In this document: positions 55,913 to 64,000 of the stretch, piece by piece
Layout: each line of letters opens with the position of its first letter
Numbering within the stretch: position 1 is the first letter of the stretch
Origin: Schistocerca nitens
Lineage: Eukaryota > Arthropoda > Insecta > Orthoptera > Acrididae
Direction: 5' to 3'
Length of the DNA stretch: 64,000 bases
Assembly: GCF_023898315.1 (NCBI RefSeq)
Contig: NC_064621.1
Span: 124,595,521 to 124,659,520, forward strand
Translations under genes and position numbers: made by a program
The notes under the pieces: model-generated
Seen by the model: the letters and a program-made list of their open reading frames with translations, nothing else
What the model was told of the DNA's origin: nothing
Databases searched by the model: none

Positions 55913-56615
55913 ATGGCAGCGTCAGTGAAACATCCTCATCACGAAATCTTTGTTGTCGGTGACTAATCCTGTGAAGAGGCAAAAGAAAACCTGAAGAGGA
56001 AGAAGAATGGAATTCTCCTTCCCGATAATATACGAGCCATTGATGCAATTCCATCCAACTGTAGTAATAACAATGTCCTCATGACGTTGATAACACGTGT
56101 AGATGGAGTCCGATTTCAACATGTTTGTGTATTCTGAGAAACAATGTTTCAGCCCAAGCATAAACTGTAATAGGAGATATTGCGCGGTGTAAAAGGTGTT
56201 ATATGCACAACGTTCATGAAAGTGGTGATATCCCTCCACCTGAAAAAGCAAAGCCAGACACCGTGTTTATATTTGATGATGTTGCTGTGGGAAACCAAGA
56301 CCAAATTCGAAAATATTTCTGTTTCGGTCGTCAGTGGGTGCTGATGTGTTTTATCTAAGATAAACATATTCCAGAATCCCCATACGGTAGGTTAGGGATA
56401 ATGCAAAACTCATTATAGTCTTCAAACAAGACAATCTGAATTTAAAACCCATTTACCAGGCACTTGTGGGAACTGACATGCCGTTCATTGATTTTGTAAA
56501 AATATGAGCTGATTGCTGGAATCATTCACAGTATGGGTTTATCGTTATTGATAAGACAACCAGACTGAATGATTGTAGGTACAGGCGAAACTTTCTAGAG
56601 TTTCTGTATACATAG
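55913..56615 (+). pseudogene. Packaging ATPase relic, copy B
   Basis: From the ATG at 55,913 (MAASVKHPHHEIFVVGD) a stop follows after 17 codons. Further on, SNCSNNNVLMTLITR stands where Walker A is expected, without its Gly-Lys-Thr. Walker B is well kept as DTVFIFDDVAVGNQDQIRKY. The C-terminal block RLNDCRYRRNFLE precedes the stop at 56,613-56,615. Frameshifts occur near 56,140 and 56,350. A TATA-like 'tatatatgcc' lies about 40 bases upstream of the ATG and is conserved in copy A. Confidence 0.83.
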
Positions 56616-56619
56616 CCCG

Positions 56620-57016
56620 GTAAAAGAGGTTAGTACATCAGTATACGCTGTTCCATTAACAAATTCGCCCTCATGTCCAGGCCTAGGATTCGTGCTACAG
56701 GCACGAGAATAATAATACACAGACCGAACATTCGCCTGTACATGTACGGGAAAATTCGGGCTATGGTGCATAAAGCTGGAGGTATGCGCAATGAACTATA
56801 GACGTATTACCAGACTCTTCTGAGAATGGTCAATGCGTTAAATGAGCTAGTTAATGAAATAGGTATAAAGCAACCGACTTAACTGAAATGGTCGATACAA
56901 TTGAGGGGAAAATAGATGTAGAGTACCTTGTTGTTGAGAAGCGGGAGCAGGCACATAGTAAGAGGAAGAACTATAAAGTCTCACGCTGCGGAGACGTCTG
57001 ATCAGTATACACTGAG
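56620..57016. other. Remnant sequence between ATPase and next gene (copy B)
   Basis: Counterpart of 43,824-44,204. It contains the same frame fragment YYQTLLRMVNALNELVNEIG near 56,815. About 75 bases near 56,680-56,740 differ strongly from copy A, which has a tract with a different sequence there. No gene identified. Confidence 0.4.
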
Positions 57017-57558
57017 ATGTCAACGAAACAGAAGGTGATTAAAGCGTGGACAGTGGTTCGAGAGGAACTAGGGTTGCTAAGATTAGGGCACATGGATCCA
57101 CAGCAAACACAAAGAGAGACCTCTAAACCGGTTACTGAATGTCTCAGGCAGCTCTCAGCAAAAACAAAACCACGCGATAACGATGGTGTTGGCATAGACG
57201 AATTCATTATCCGGCATGCCCCTGCTCAGATAGATAGAACTTCGTCGTTAGGAAGCGGAAACCGTACATGTTAGGTATGTATCTTATAACTGTAACTGAT
57301 GACACAAAACAGATTGGTGGTACGCGGTTTGAGAGGACGCTTGGCTTAATGAACCTTATTATCCTAAGACCTACCATAAAATCTATAAACTGTTCAGTTA
57401 ATGATAGGGAAATGTACCGTGAAATACTGAACATGACTGGTGTACATAAGATCGTGGAAGGCCTGAGCAACAAGAAATATAAAACCATTATAAAACCAAT
57501 ACTTTATGATGAAAACAACAACAACAGCAGCAGCAGCGGTGATAGTATTCACATTTAG
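57017..57558 (+). pseudogene. Conserved Polinton gene, function unknown, copy B
   Basis: First frame 57,017-57,274 (MSTKQKVIKAWTVVREELGL), second frame 57,268-57,558 (MLGMYLITVTDDTKQIGGTR, ERTLGLMNLIILRP, KYKTIIKPILYDE). The frame break is at the same base as in copy A, so it predates the duplication. It ends in an Asn/Ser-rich tail encoded by an AAC/AGC triplet run that differs in length from copy A. Confidence 0.65.
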
Positions 57559-57574
57559 CATAAAGCAGTGAACA

Positions 57575-57694
57575 ATGGAATCCGCGTATATATATTATGG
57601 CGACCCCAACGAGCTAATAGATCGATTACGGCTACTCATGGCATCAGCTGCTGTTTCAGTAATCTCCGAGCTTAGAGAGAGAGGTATCATCTAA
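57575..57694 (+). CDS. 39-residue ORF before integrase, copy B
   Basis: The uninterrupted ORF opens MESAYIYYGDPNELIDRLRL and closes ISELRERGII, with its stop five bases before the integrase ATG. It is predicted mostly helical. The function is unknown. The tight spacing suggests joint expression or that it is the end of the preceding gene. Confidence 0.55.
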   Translation: MESAYIYYGDPNELIDRLRLLMASAAVSVISELRERGII

Positions 57695-57699
57695 TAAGT

Positions 57700-58568
57700 A
57701 TGGAGACAGTAGTTCGAGAACTGCACAAACCAACACGCAAAACATACCCTCGTAGGCATGTTATGATGAAAGGTTTGGTTGACTTACGGCAGGCTGATCT
57801 TGTAGATATGAGGGAATATTCACATGAGAATAATGGATTCAAATATAATCCAAATTTGCCTGGGAATTAACTGTTAAAACAAAAACGGGTAGAAATGTTG
57901 CGGATGTGTTTGAGCGTTTGCTACAGACAGGGACGAATCAATGCCCAGAGAGTCTCCAAAGCGATCACTGTGGAGAGTTTTACAATAGGTATTTCAAGAC
58001 CGTGATTCAGCGGTACGGAATACATCACTGCTCGATATTCACTCACCTGAAGGCAAGCATCGTGGAGCGCCTGAACAGAACAATATGAGGTCGTATGTGG
58101 ATGCGTTTTAATCTTCGCGGCTCATACAAATGGAGAGATATCCTCCCAGAAACAACTGCTCAGTAAAATGGAACCAAACATAGCACAATAAAAATGAGAC
58201 CATTCGTCGCTCGAGACAAAGGACTCGTGGATTCGGTGTACTATCGCATTAAAATGCTAGATCCTCGCAGACAGAAATTTAATGTAGGCGATTTGGTACG
58301 TACCTCGAAACACAAGGCAGCATTTGAGAAACCATACCTACCGAACTGGTCAACAGAGGTATTTACAGTTTCAAAGGTGCAAAGAACGAATCCTAGAACT
58401 TATATATTGAGGGGTAGTAAAGGCGAAGAAATTGCAGGCTGCTTCTGCACAGAGGAGACGTAGAGAAGCGCAGAACCCGATGAGTTTCTCGTGGAGAGAG
58501 TCATAAGACGTCGGGGAAATAGAGCACAAGTCAAATGGCTCGGTTTTCGTGCAGCACAAAACAGTTGA
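57700..58568 (+). pseudogene. Retroviral-type integrase with chromodomain, copy B
   Basis: Start METVVRELHKPTRKTYPRRH, then RQADLVDM (first Asp), a missing core segment with a frame change at about 57,865, KTKTGRNVADVFERLL, SLQSDHCGEF (second Asp) and LKASIVERLNRTI (Glu). Stops follow at about 58,086 and near 58,165. The C-terminal DNA-binding domain (LVRTSKHKAAFEKPYLPNW) is open, then a TAG at 58,459-58,461 where copy A reads Lys. The chromodomain VERVIRRRGNRAQVKWLGF is intact up to the stop at 58,566-58,568. The chromodomain may have steered integration to particular chromatin. Confidence 0.88.
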
Positions 58569-58632
58569 ATTGATGCTAACGATTTGCTATATAATGGGAA
58601 CGCACAGTCCTCAATCAGCGCAGTAACATATC

Positions 58633-59283
58633 ATGCGTGCGAGGAGACACATTAGAGGAGGTGGTGGTATTCTAGACAAACTGCCAGTGGAAATACACTT
58701 TCTGGAGTATAACTACTGTAGATCTGGAACATAGCGTCAGAAACACTTGGCATGAGGTGATAAGGGGGTTAATCTGCTCGCCGAAGCGTATATGGAAAAT
58801 GACATTGCATAAGCTGCAAGTAAAGATGTCGCAAGTCATCACATTGCAGATGGGATTTTAGCTGATAAAGCTAAGGAGATTGGATATTGCTATAGCTCAG
58901 GAGTGTTGAATTTCAAGATAGTTATGAATGCTGCGCATTGTGCACTAAGCAAGAAGAAGAAGAAGGGCGGGAAGCAGAGCTGTTTGAAGAACTATATCCT
59001 GACAGCGAAGTATGCAGCTAAAAACGCACTGAAGCAGAAACGTGCGGGAAGAAGAAGAGGAGAATCGGTTAAAGCACCTCGAGTTCTAACAACACCTAAT
59101 ACACCTGGTGGTTTTCTTCCATTTCTCATCCCAGCCCTCTCCACGCTTTCGGCACTAGAGTCCATCATTGGTGGTGCTGCAGCTATTACTCGAAGAGTGA
59201 AGAACGCGCAAAACTCCCAAGTGCAGTTAGAAGAGGCAAGAAGACAACTGCGCGATGGAAGCCGCAGCTTAAGTTTGTTATAA
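58633..59283 (+). pseudogene. PLA2-like/pX-like virion protein relic, copy B
   Basis: Start MRARRHIRGGGGILDKL; the Ca-loop region reads FLEYNYCRSGT. Two stops follow, and then the active-site helix reads LAEAYMENDIA-stop, more decayed than in copy A, again with Asn where the catalytic His belongs. The pX-like half is open at 58,903-59,283: Lys-rich KKKKKGGKQSC, SAKYAAKNAL-type basic stretch, the hydrophobic GGFLPFLIPALSTLSAL, then RRVKNAQNSQVQLEEARR. Confidence 0.7.
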
Positions 59284-59409
59284 GAAAAGTCAACATTCCA
59301 ATATTCCGAGGTGTATTTATGTGGGATATAATACCGAAGATAATGTGGAAAACCGATGAATGTCGTATTGTAAACTTAGATGTTGCGGAGGCCCCAGCAT
59401 CTACTGGGT

Positions 59410-59620
59410 TCAAATGGTTCAAATGGTTCAAATGGCTCTAAGCACTATGGGACTTAACATCTGAGGTCATCAGTCCCCTAGACTCAGAACTACTTAAACC
59501 TAACTAACCTAAGGATATCACACACATGCATGCCCGAGGCAGGATTCGAGCCTACGACTGTAGCAGCAGCCTTGTTCCAGGCTGAAGCGCCTAGAACCAC
59601 TCGGCTACAGCGGCCGGCAC
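59410..59620 (-). mobile_element. SINE in protease gene, shared site
   Basis: Same family, site and relative orientation as copy A 41,313-41,505. CTACTGGGT is duplicated perfectly (59,401-59,409 and 59,621-59,629). The SINE 3' end is a small tandem repeat of GGTTCAAAT-type units (three copies), expected of a tail extended during reverse transcription. Confidence 0.95.
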
Positions 59621-59718
59621 CTACTGGGTGGCATATGTTATGAAACATGCTGATACCGACTACTATTTCGACTCATTTAGTGACCTGCAACCACCAGAAG
59701 TATAACAACGATACTTCA

Positions 59719-59885
59719 AAATGTTCAAATGTGTGTGAAATCTTATGGGACTTAACTGCTAAGATCATCAGTCCCTAAGCTTACACACTACCTAATCTAA
59801 ATTATCCTAAGGACAAACACACAAACCCATCCCCGAGGGAGGACTCGAACCTCCACCGGGATCAGCTGAACAGTCCATGACTGCA
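59719..59885 (-). mobile_element. SINE in protease gene, copy B only
   Basis: A variant family with a GGTTCGAGTCCTCCCTCGGG-type B box and tail CACACACATTTGAACAT. AACGATACTTCA is duplicated exactly (59,707-59,718 and 59,886-59,897). In copy A the site reads through (AAGTATCGTTATA near 41,220). Confidence 0.95.
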
Positions 59886-60063
59886 AACGATACTTCATTC
59901 ACAGAAGACGTTTGTTCTACAATATTTGGTGCTACCAGAACTTTAATACACACATCTGCGGACATCTATGCATTATGTTTATTTTGACGTTTATAAAGAA
60001 TAAGAAACAGACTATATAAGGAGGAACTTTAAACATTCCTTCATCCATTGAGGTTCAGATGCA

Positions 60064-60972
60064 ATGTCGTACACTTTGACGTTAAAAGAACAATCATCTG
60101 TATTACGTGCAAATTTCTTCCCGCCAATTGATTTCAGTATTGTTGAATTGAGTATTGCATTGATTGGACATGAGTCGTACAACAGCATCTCAAATATCAC
60201 CGAGACTAACAACAAACTGCATCTGGATATTAACGGTGAAAAAAAAAACCATTGTGGGAATTGAACCAGGTGCATACGATATCGATGATTTAAACAATGT
60301 CTTAAAGCAGTCTGGAAAAGGTATTCAGCTACGTGCAAACATCAATACTCTCAAATCTGAAATAAGGACTGTAAATGCAACGACTTACTTTAACCAGAGT
60401 GGCGCCTACTCGGTTTCACAGCCGCGTGGAGTGGCCACGCGTTGAGAGGCGCCATGTCACGAATTGGGCGGCCCCTCCCGTAGGCGGTTCGAGTCCTCCC
60501 TCGGGCATGGGTGTGTGTGTGCTATCTTTAGCGTAAATTAGTTTAAGTAGTGTGTAAGTCTAGGGACCGATGACCTCAGCAGTTTGGTCCAATATGAATT
60601 CACACACATTCGAACATTTTTTTGGGTTTCACAAAAGGACAAGTTTTGAAGAAGGATTCTAGTAAATTTTACAAGTCAGATCAGACTGTGGACGAGCTGC
60701 CCGTCAGCACAATCCTGGTCGAGTGTAACATTACAACGCATTCCTATCTCAACAACAATCTGATTCATATTATTAAAGGATTCTTCCACGCAGTTGCAAC
60801 GGAGTGTAAGATTCTTGAGACTCTTGCCAATGGAATATACCTTCTAGTGACAGCTCTGACATTAGACTATTTGGAGCTGTTCATTGTGGACCAGAATAAT
60901 CAATCTTTTGACTTTCGTGGTGAGGAAATCATTGTACGTTTACATCTAAGGCAGGATGGGCGTACGGTATAA
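60064..60972 (+). pseudogene. Minor capsid (penton) relic, copy B
   Basis: Start MSYTLTLKEQSSVLRANFF, PPIDFSIVELSIALIGHESY, a frameshift in an A-run near 60,240 (GEKKN), then VGIEPGAYDIDDLNNVL and ANINTLKSEIRT. A SINE inserts inside the LLGF-type motif at 60,421-60,624. Beyond it TKGQVLKKDSSKF, DELPVSTILVECNI and VDQNNQSFDFRGEEIIVRLHL are open to the stop at 60,972. This is the conserved pattern of Polinton minor capsid proteins. The second half is the best-preserved capsid segment of the pair. Confidence 0.83.
60421..60624 (+). mobile_element. SINE in minor capsid gene, shared site
   Basis: B box GGTTCGAGTCCTCCCTCGGG, tail CACACACATTCGAACA followed by a T run. GGTTTCACA is duplicated (60,412-60,420 and 60,625-60,633). 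Copy A has a head-deleted version at the same base (40,639-40,752). Confidence 0.95.
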
Positions 60973-61132
60973 AACCAGTGTACACAATCCACAGCACGTC
61001 ACTTCACTACCGAAACACAAATTGATAACACGTGCGAACTATGAGTTTCTTAAATCAGTTGGCTTGAAACCTTGCAATGACGTCCTCACTCAATATGAGC
61101 AGTCCAGTAAAGTACGATGAGAGAGTTATACA
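60956..61132 (+). CDS. Conserved 58-residue ORF (copy B)
   Basis: Uninterrupted. It opens MGVRYKTSVHNPQHVTSLPK and contains ANYEFLKSVGLKPCNDVL. Same length as in copy A, with about ten residue changes. It overlaps the ends of the minor and major capsid frames. No homologue recognised with confidence; a short basic protein encoded between penton and capsid is plausible. Confidence 0.5.
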
Positions 61133-61866
61133 TCAGGAATACTTCTCGCATAAACCTTATCCTTCTACCACATTTAACCAGAACAGACGGATAATAATTC
61201 ATACATTCAAGGAGCTCAAGAGGAGAAAGTGATGACAATCAGCAAGATAATATGGAAAATGCCTCATATTAGTGTACCAGACGAGGAGCGTTTGAAGCTT
61301 TTGAAAGTCCTGAATTCCGGTACATTTCTATCACAGACATTTCGGTTGTGGGGGTTTTTCGAGTACCCAGTGTTACCGACTGCGAGCACACAAACATTGG
61401 CTATTAAAGCCGAAGCTAGAGACACTAGATTCTTCACACTTGCGTTTCAGACTGATAGAAGAGGGAATATAGCAAATGATTCCACCGTGTTCGAAAACAG
61501 CAAGTTAACTAATGCCAAAGACTTCCCGAATTCAGAATTCTACCCATATGACAGTTTACACCTGCAGTGGAATGCAAATGTATGAGTCTAGCATATGACA
61601 TGTGTGCAAGGTTTCATGTTTCTTACTATGAAAGTGCTGAAGAAGAAGAAGGAGAGTGTCTACTCAGTCCACAGAAGTTCAAGAAGATATTACCGATCAT
61701 TGTAATCGACTGCTTGAAACAGAATGAGTTAATTAAGTCTGAACCTACAGATGTGCGAACTGAATCTGAATCTTCGACAAATTTCTCAGAACACACTGCT
61801 GCATATGCTCTAGTTCTACATGATAGTGTGATCAACTACTGCCCACTCACCGGTGTTGTGCAATGA
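61077..61866 (+). pseudogene. Major capsid (double jelly roll) relic, copy B
   Basis: An N-terminal frame (61,077-61,232) holds VKYDERVIHQEYFSHKPY and STTFNQN, then breaks. The C-terminal jelly roll is open at 61,229-61,585 (WKMPHISVPDEERLKLL, FRLWGFFEYPVLPT, FTLAFQTDRRGN) and, in another frame, 61,567-61,866 (DMCARF, LPIIVIDCLKQNE, AYALVLHDSVINY). At about 260 codons the relic is roughly half the length of such capsid proteins; the missing part is most of the first jelly roll. The break at 61,567-61,585 matches that of copy A. Confidence 0.8.
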
Positions 61867-61912
61867 GCTGTATAGTTGAACAGATGCTGCACCATACCTA
61901 GAGAATTCCACA

Positions 61913-62270
61913 ATGGCATCTCAAGCTGTGAACGTAATTGCAGACGCTCAGGGTTTCTATGATGGTGAGCGTAGACAGTTCATATTTAAAGATGTTCCAT
62001 TCGTAGCATACATAGAAGATGTTGGAATAATAGAGACATTCTCAGCAAACATTGCATCACCGAGGTCTTTCAAGTGTGTGACGTGTGATAAGACACAGAA
62101 GAGTCAAAGTGGTTAACACACTTCTAGCATGGGATTCACTGGGATTATCCTGGCATACCCTATAAAGGTATGGTGACCTCACTTCAATTATTCAGCCTCA
62201 CGGTTTACTACTATACAAGACCTCTTTCCATCGACTCAAGAAGAAGAAGAAGAAGAAGAAGAAGAAGATG
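61913..62270 (+). pseudogene. Exonuclease-like remnant, copy B
   Basis: Open frame 61,913-62,116 (MASQAVNVIADAQGFYDGER, FIFKDVPFVAYIEDVGI). After the stop another frame reads HWDYPGIPYKGMVTSLQLF, compatible with the middle of the same nuclease-like domain. It ends in an AAG repeat. The assignment is tentative, as for copy A. Confidence 0.4.
62236..62269. repeat. (AAG)n microsatellite
   Basis: About eleven AAG triplets, shorter in copy A (near 38,990 in complement), so the array expanded or contracted after duplication. Confidence 0.9.
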
Positions 62271-62429
62271 TGTGAAAATAGTGTTGCTGCTTATGAAAAT
62301 GTAAAATTACTTTTAAGTTGGATGAGAAATAAATGAATTTTTACCTCATAACCTCTGTGTTCTTTTTTTCAACCTGATTCCCGCTTACACAGTGTACATT
62401 TTTAAACACATGCTTCTCTGTGGTTTTCT

Positions 62430-62606
62430 TCAAGCACAGGAAACATAATTTAGAATGTCTGCTATATATAATTGGAAGCGGAAGCGGTCACATGCCTTCT
62501 GCTCCCATAACCGAATTCGTGCTGCAAGATACGGGTGATTCCCTGCAACCATTCTATATACTTTGTTATCTTCCAACTTAAACTTCACCTCCTTAATAGC
62601 GCTCAT
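62430..62606 (-). CDS. Conserved small ORF beside PolB (copy B)
   Basis: A 58-codon ORF opens MSAIKEVKFKLEDNKVYRMV and contains AGNHPYLAARIRLWEQKACD and RFQLYIADIL. It matches copy A 38,642-38,779, where a TGA ends it early. It runs in the PolB direction, about 0.8 kb beyond the PolB end. Function unknown. Confidence 0.5.
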   Translation of the reverse strand: MSAIKEVKFKLEDNKVYRMVAGNHPYLAARIRLWEQKACDRFRFQLYIADILNYVSCA

Positions 62607-62619
62607 CTCCACCAAAACT

Positions 62620-63168
62620 AATCTAATTTGTGACCTGCACTGCCTTTATGTACATATACATGCATAATGCAACACGAGATAGGTTTTTTGTAAATAACAA
62701 CAAAGACGTATGGTGACGAATTCTTTTTCTTCAAGGAATACAATATAGTTTTTGAAGCACAATATAATTCTTGAAGAACAACGTAGTTTTTGATTTACAA
62801 TATAGTATTCTTGAGGTATAAATTGACTCTGCTGTTGTAATGCAGAAATACTTTTAACTTAGATGCTACAACACTAACACTGGTAGGAATCTGTTTTTTA
62901 TAAATCTACGCAAAAAACTAAAGCGGAGATACTTTCTTTACTACAACTAAATTCCACAGCCCCAGTAGCATAGCTTACATTAATTCTCATGGACTGTGCA
63001 CACCTAGAATTAATTTCAAAATCCCCAATAGCAAAAGGTTTTCAATAACAATTCTGATGGACTGTGAGCTATATAGGTATATATACATACACTTCAAAAC
63101 TGTTCTGACTTGGATGGCTAGCGGCAGGTGAAAAACACAAGAGCTATTCGATTTACAAGACGCACATG

Positions 63169-63207
<39 letters not shown>

Positions 63208-63484
63208 CTACTAATACGTTGCGTATGAACAAATAAATAATTATATAAGTAATTTTTCTGTATATGCTTTTTAATATTTTTTTGTTTCTGCTTTTTTTAT
63301 TTTTTATTTCTCTTTCACACATGGTGTGCATATATGAAGCGCTTATTTCAATAGTGGTACAAGTCCACACAATACACACAATGCAGACACACACACACAC
63401 ACACACACACACGCACGCACACACACGCACACACACAAAATTAATTACACTATGATAAAAGGGTCATACTACTAGTCTGCAGAC

Positions 63485-63516
<32 letters not shown>

Positions 63517-63560
63517 ACTTAATCAGGGTCCCCCACCCCTTCTCTCGCTACAAATGAGTA
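62620..63560. other. Noncoding tract between PolB and small ORF, copy B
   Basis: Conserved with copy A about 37,480-38,640 but without genes. It contains (TA)n at 63,172-63,204, (CA)n at 63,388-63,437 and (CT)n at 63,484-63,517. The last corresponds to a GA-rich tract at 37,497-37,545 in copy A. Confidence 0.7.
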
Positions 63561-63563
63561 GTT

Positions 63564-64000
63564 TCAGTATGGGTGAGTTTCAATCCCGTCATCAAAAATG
63601 ACCCATTCATCGTCATGAGGCGACAGGCCGATTTTAGGCTGCAGTACAGTGTACACCTCTTGCCCTCTCGATCGAATACTGGTCTGCCGTACCATTTGGC
63701 AGCTGCGGTGCAGCCCGTGAACACTGCCGTACAGGCACTGCAATTAATCTTCCGTAGGGAGAGTTCTCGATGCCTTACGACTCAACCCCTTAGCTCGCCT
63801 CTGGGTGGCTCTATCCAAAGTGCGATACGCATACATACTTGAACGTAGAACTACAAACTCCACAATCAGCAATCTATTTGCTTCGTCCTTCATAAGACCG
63901 ATAATCTTCTAGTTCTGTGCAATAATACCATAAGGTTTATCGGCCATGTATGGGGAATTGTCGAATTCATTACTGTAGAACTTCATTACTTCATATGGAT
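63564..64000 (-). pseudogene. DNA polymerase B, C-terminal relic, copy B
   Basis: The minus strand enters from the window edge with PYEVMKFYSNEFDNSPYM, the region after the catalytic C motif. A stop follows at the place where copy A has its Tc1 insertion, then GLMKDEANRL, RRAKGLSRK and GLSPHDDE up to the stop at 63,564-63,566. It has its own stops, differing from copy A. The gene continues beyond the window. Confidence 0.85.

Larger units (their letters stand above)
59265..60015 (+). pseudogene. Adenain-like protease relic, copy B
   Basis: KVNIPIFRGVFMWDIIPKIMW and ECRIVNLDVA precede a SINE (59,410-59,620). After it come WVAYVMKH-like sequence and YYFDSFSDLQPPE, a second SINE (59,719-59,885), then NTHICGHLCIMFILTF with the catalytic Cys block CGHLC intact. 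Two SINEs and frame changes split the gene. Only the first SINE is shared with copy A. Confidence 0.8.
55314..64000 (+). mobile_element. Polinton/Maverick copy B, decayed, partial
   Basis: Same gene relics as copy A in inverted orientation. It starts abruptly inside the unidentified gene at the base equivalent to copy A about 48,627, next to a LINE fragment, and runs past the window edge inside DNA polymerase B. By eye roughly nine in ten bases match copy A outside indels. The only large insertions are three SINEs. Integrase, ATPase, capsid and protease genes are all broken. Confidence 0.88.

Noticed and set aside
33400-64000. One giant element with 9-kb terminal inverted repeats
   Set aside because: Each arm contains a full Polinton gene set with its own PolB, and Polinton terminal repeats are usually around a kilobase or less. 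Duplication explains it better.
33400-64000. Two independent Polinton integrations
   Set aside because: Shared SINE insertions at the same bases, shared frameshifts and shared internal deletions require a common endogenous ancestor.

Overview
The window is nuclear DNA from an animal, most likely an insect and probably an orthopteran of the locust type. It is AT-rich, has no dense gene array, holds many microsatellites, and is packed with Tc1/mariner transposons, CR1-like and RTE-like LINEs, a Penelope-like element, tRNA-derived SINEs, long-TIR non-autonomous elements and LTR remnants. The orthopteran assignment is an inference from general familiarity with these repeat families; no search was possible. 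I recognise no intact single-copy host gene.

Layout. 1-7.7 kb: diverged tandem repeats, a microsatellite, a probable solo LTR (3.43-4.01 kb) and a decayed Tc1-like relic. 7.85-9.26 kb: an intact Tc1-family transposon. 11.6-12.9 kb: a broken mariner. 13.5-17.6 kb: a nearly full-length CR1-type LINE with an esterase-like ORF1 and a broken ORF2. 18.6-33 kb: SINEs, two non-autonomous elements with long inverted repeats carrying tRNA-like sequences and TTA target duplications, a LINE relic, a Penelope-like relic and an RTE-like fragment.

The main content is a pair of decayed Polinton/Maverick (adintovirus-like) proviruses lying head to head. Copy A runs from about 33.4 to 49.1 kb and copy B from 55.3 kb past the right edge. 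Both carry relics of the same genes in the same order: an unidentified gene, packaging ATPase, an unidentified conserved gene, a 39-codon ORF, retroviral-type integrase with chromodomain, a phospholipase A2-like/pX-like virion protein, adenain-like protease, minor capsid (penton), a 58-codon ORF, major capsid, and an exonuclease-like remnant. Convergent to these lie a small ORF and protein-primed DNA polymerase B. All the recognised genes are broken, and many breaks are shared.

Two SINE insertions sit at the same positions, one in the protease and one in the minor capsid gene, in both copies. The pair therefore comes from duplication of an already endogenous, SINE-bearing copy, not from two separate infections. 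Later insertions are copy-specific: in A, a dead Tc1-type element, two SINEs, an intact Tc1 element and an intact mariner; in B, one SINE. The other copy preserves the empty site in each case. The 6 kb between the arms holds a solo LTR with a perfect 5-bp target duplication and LINE fragments.
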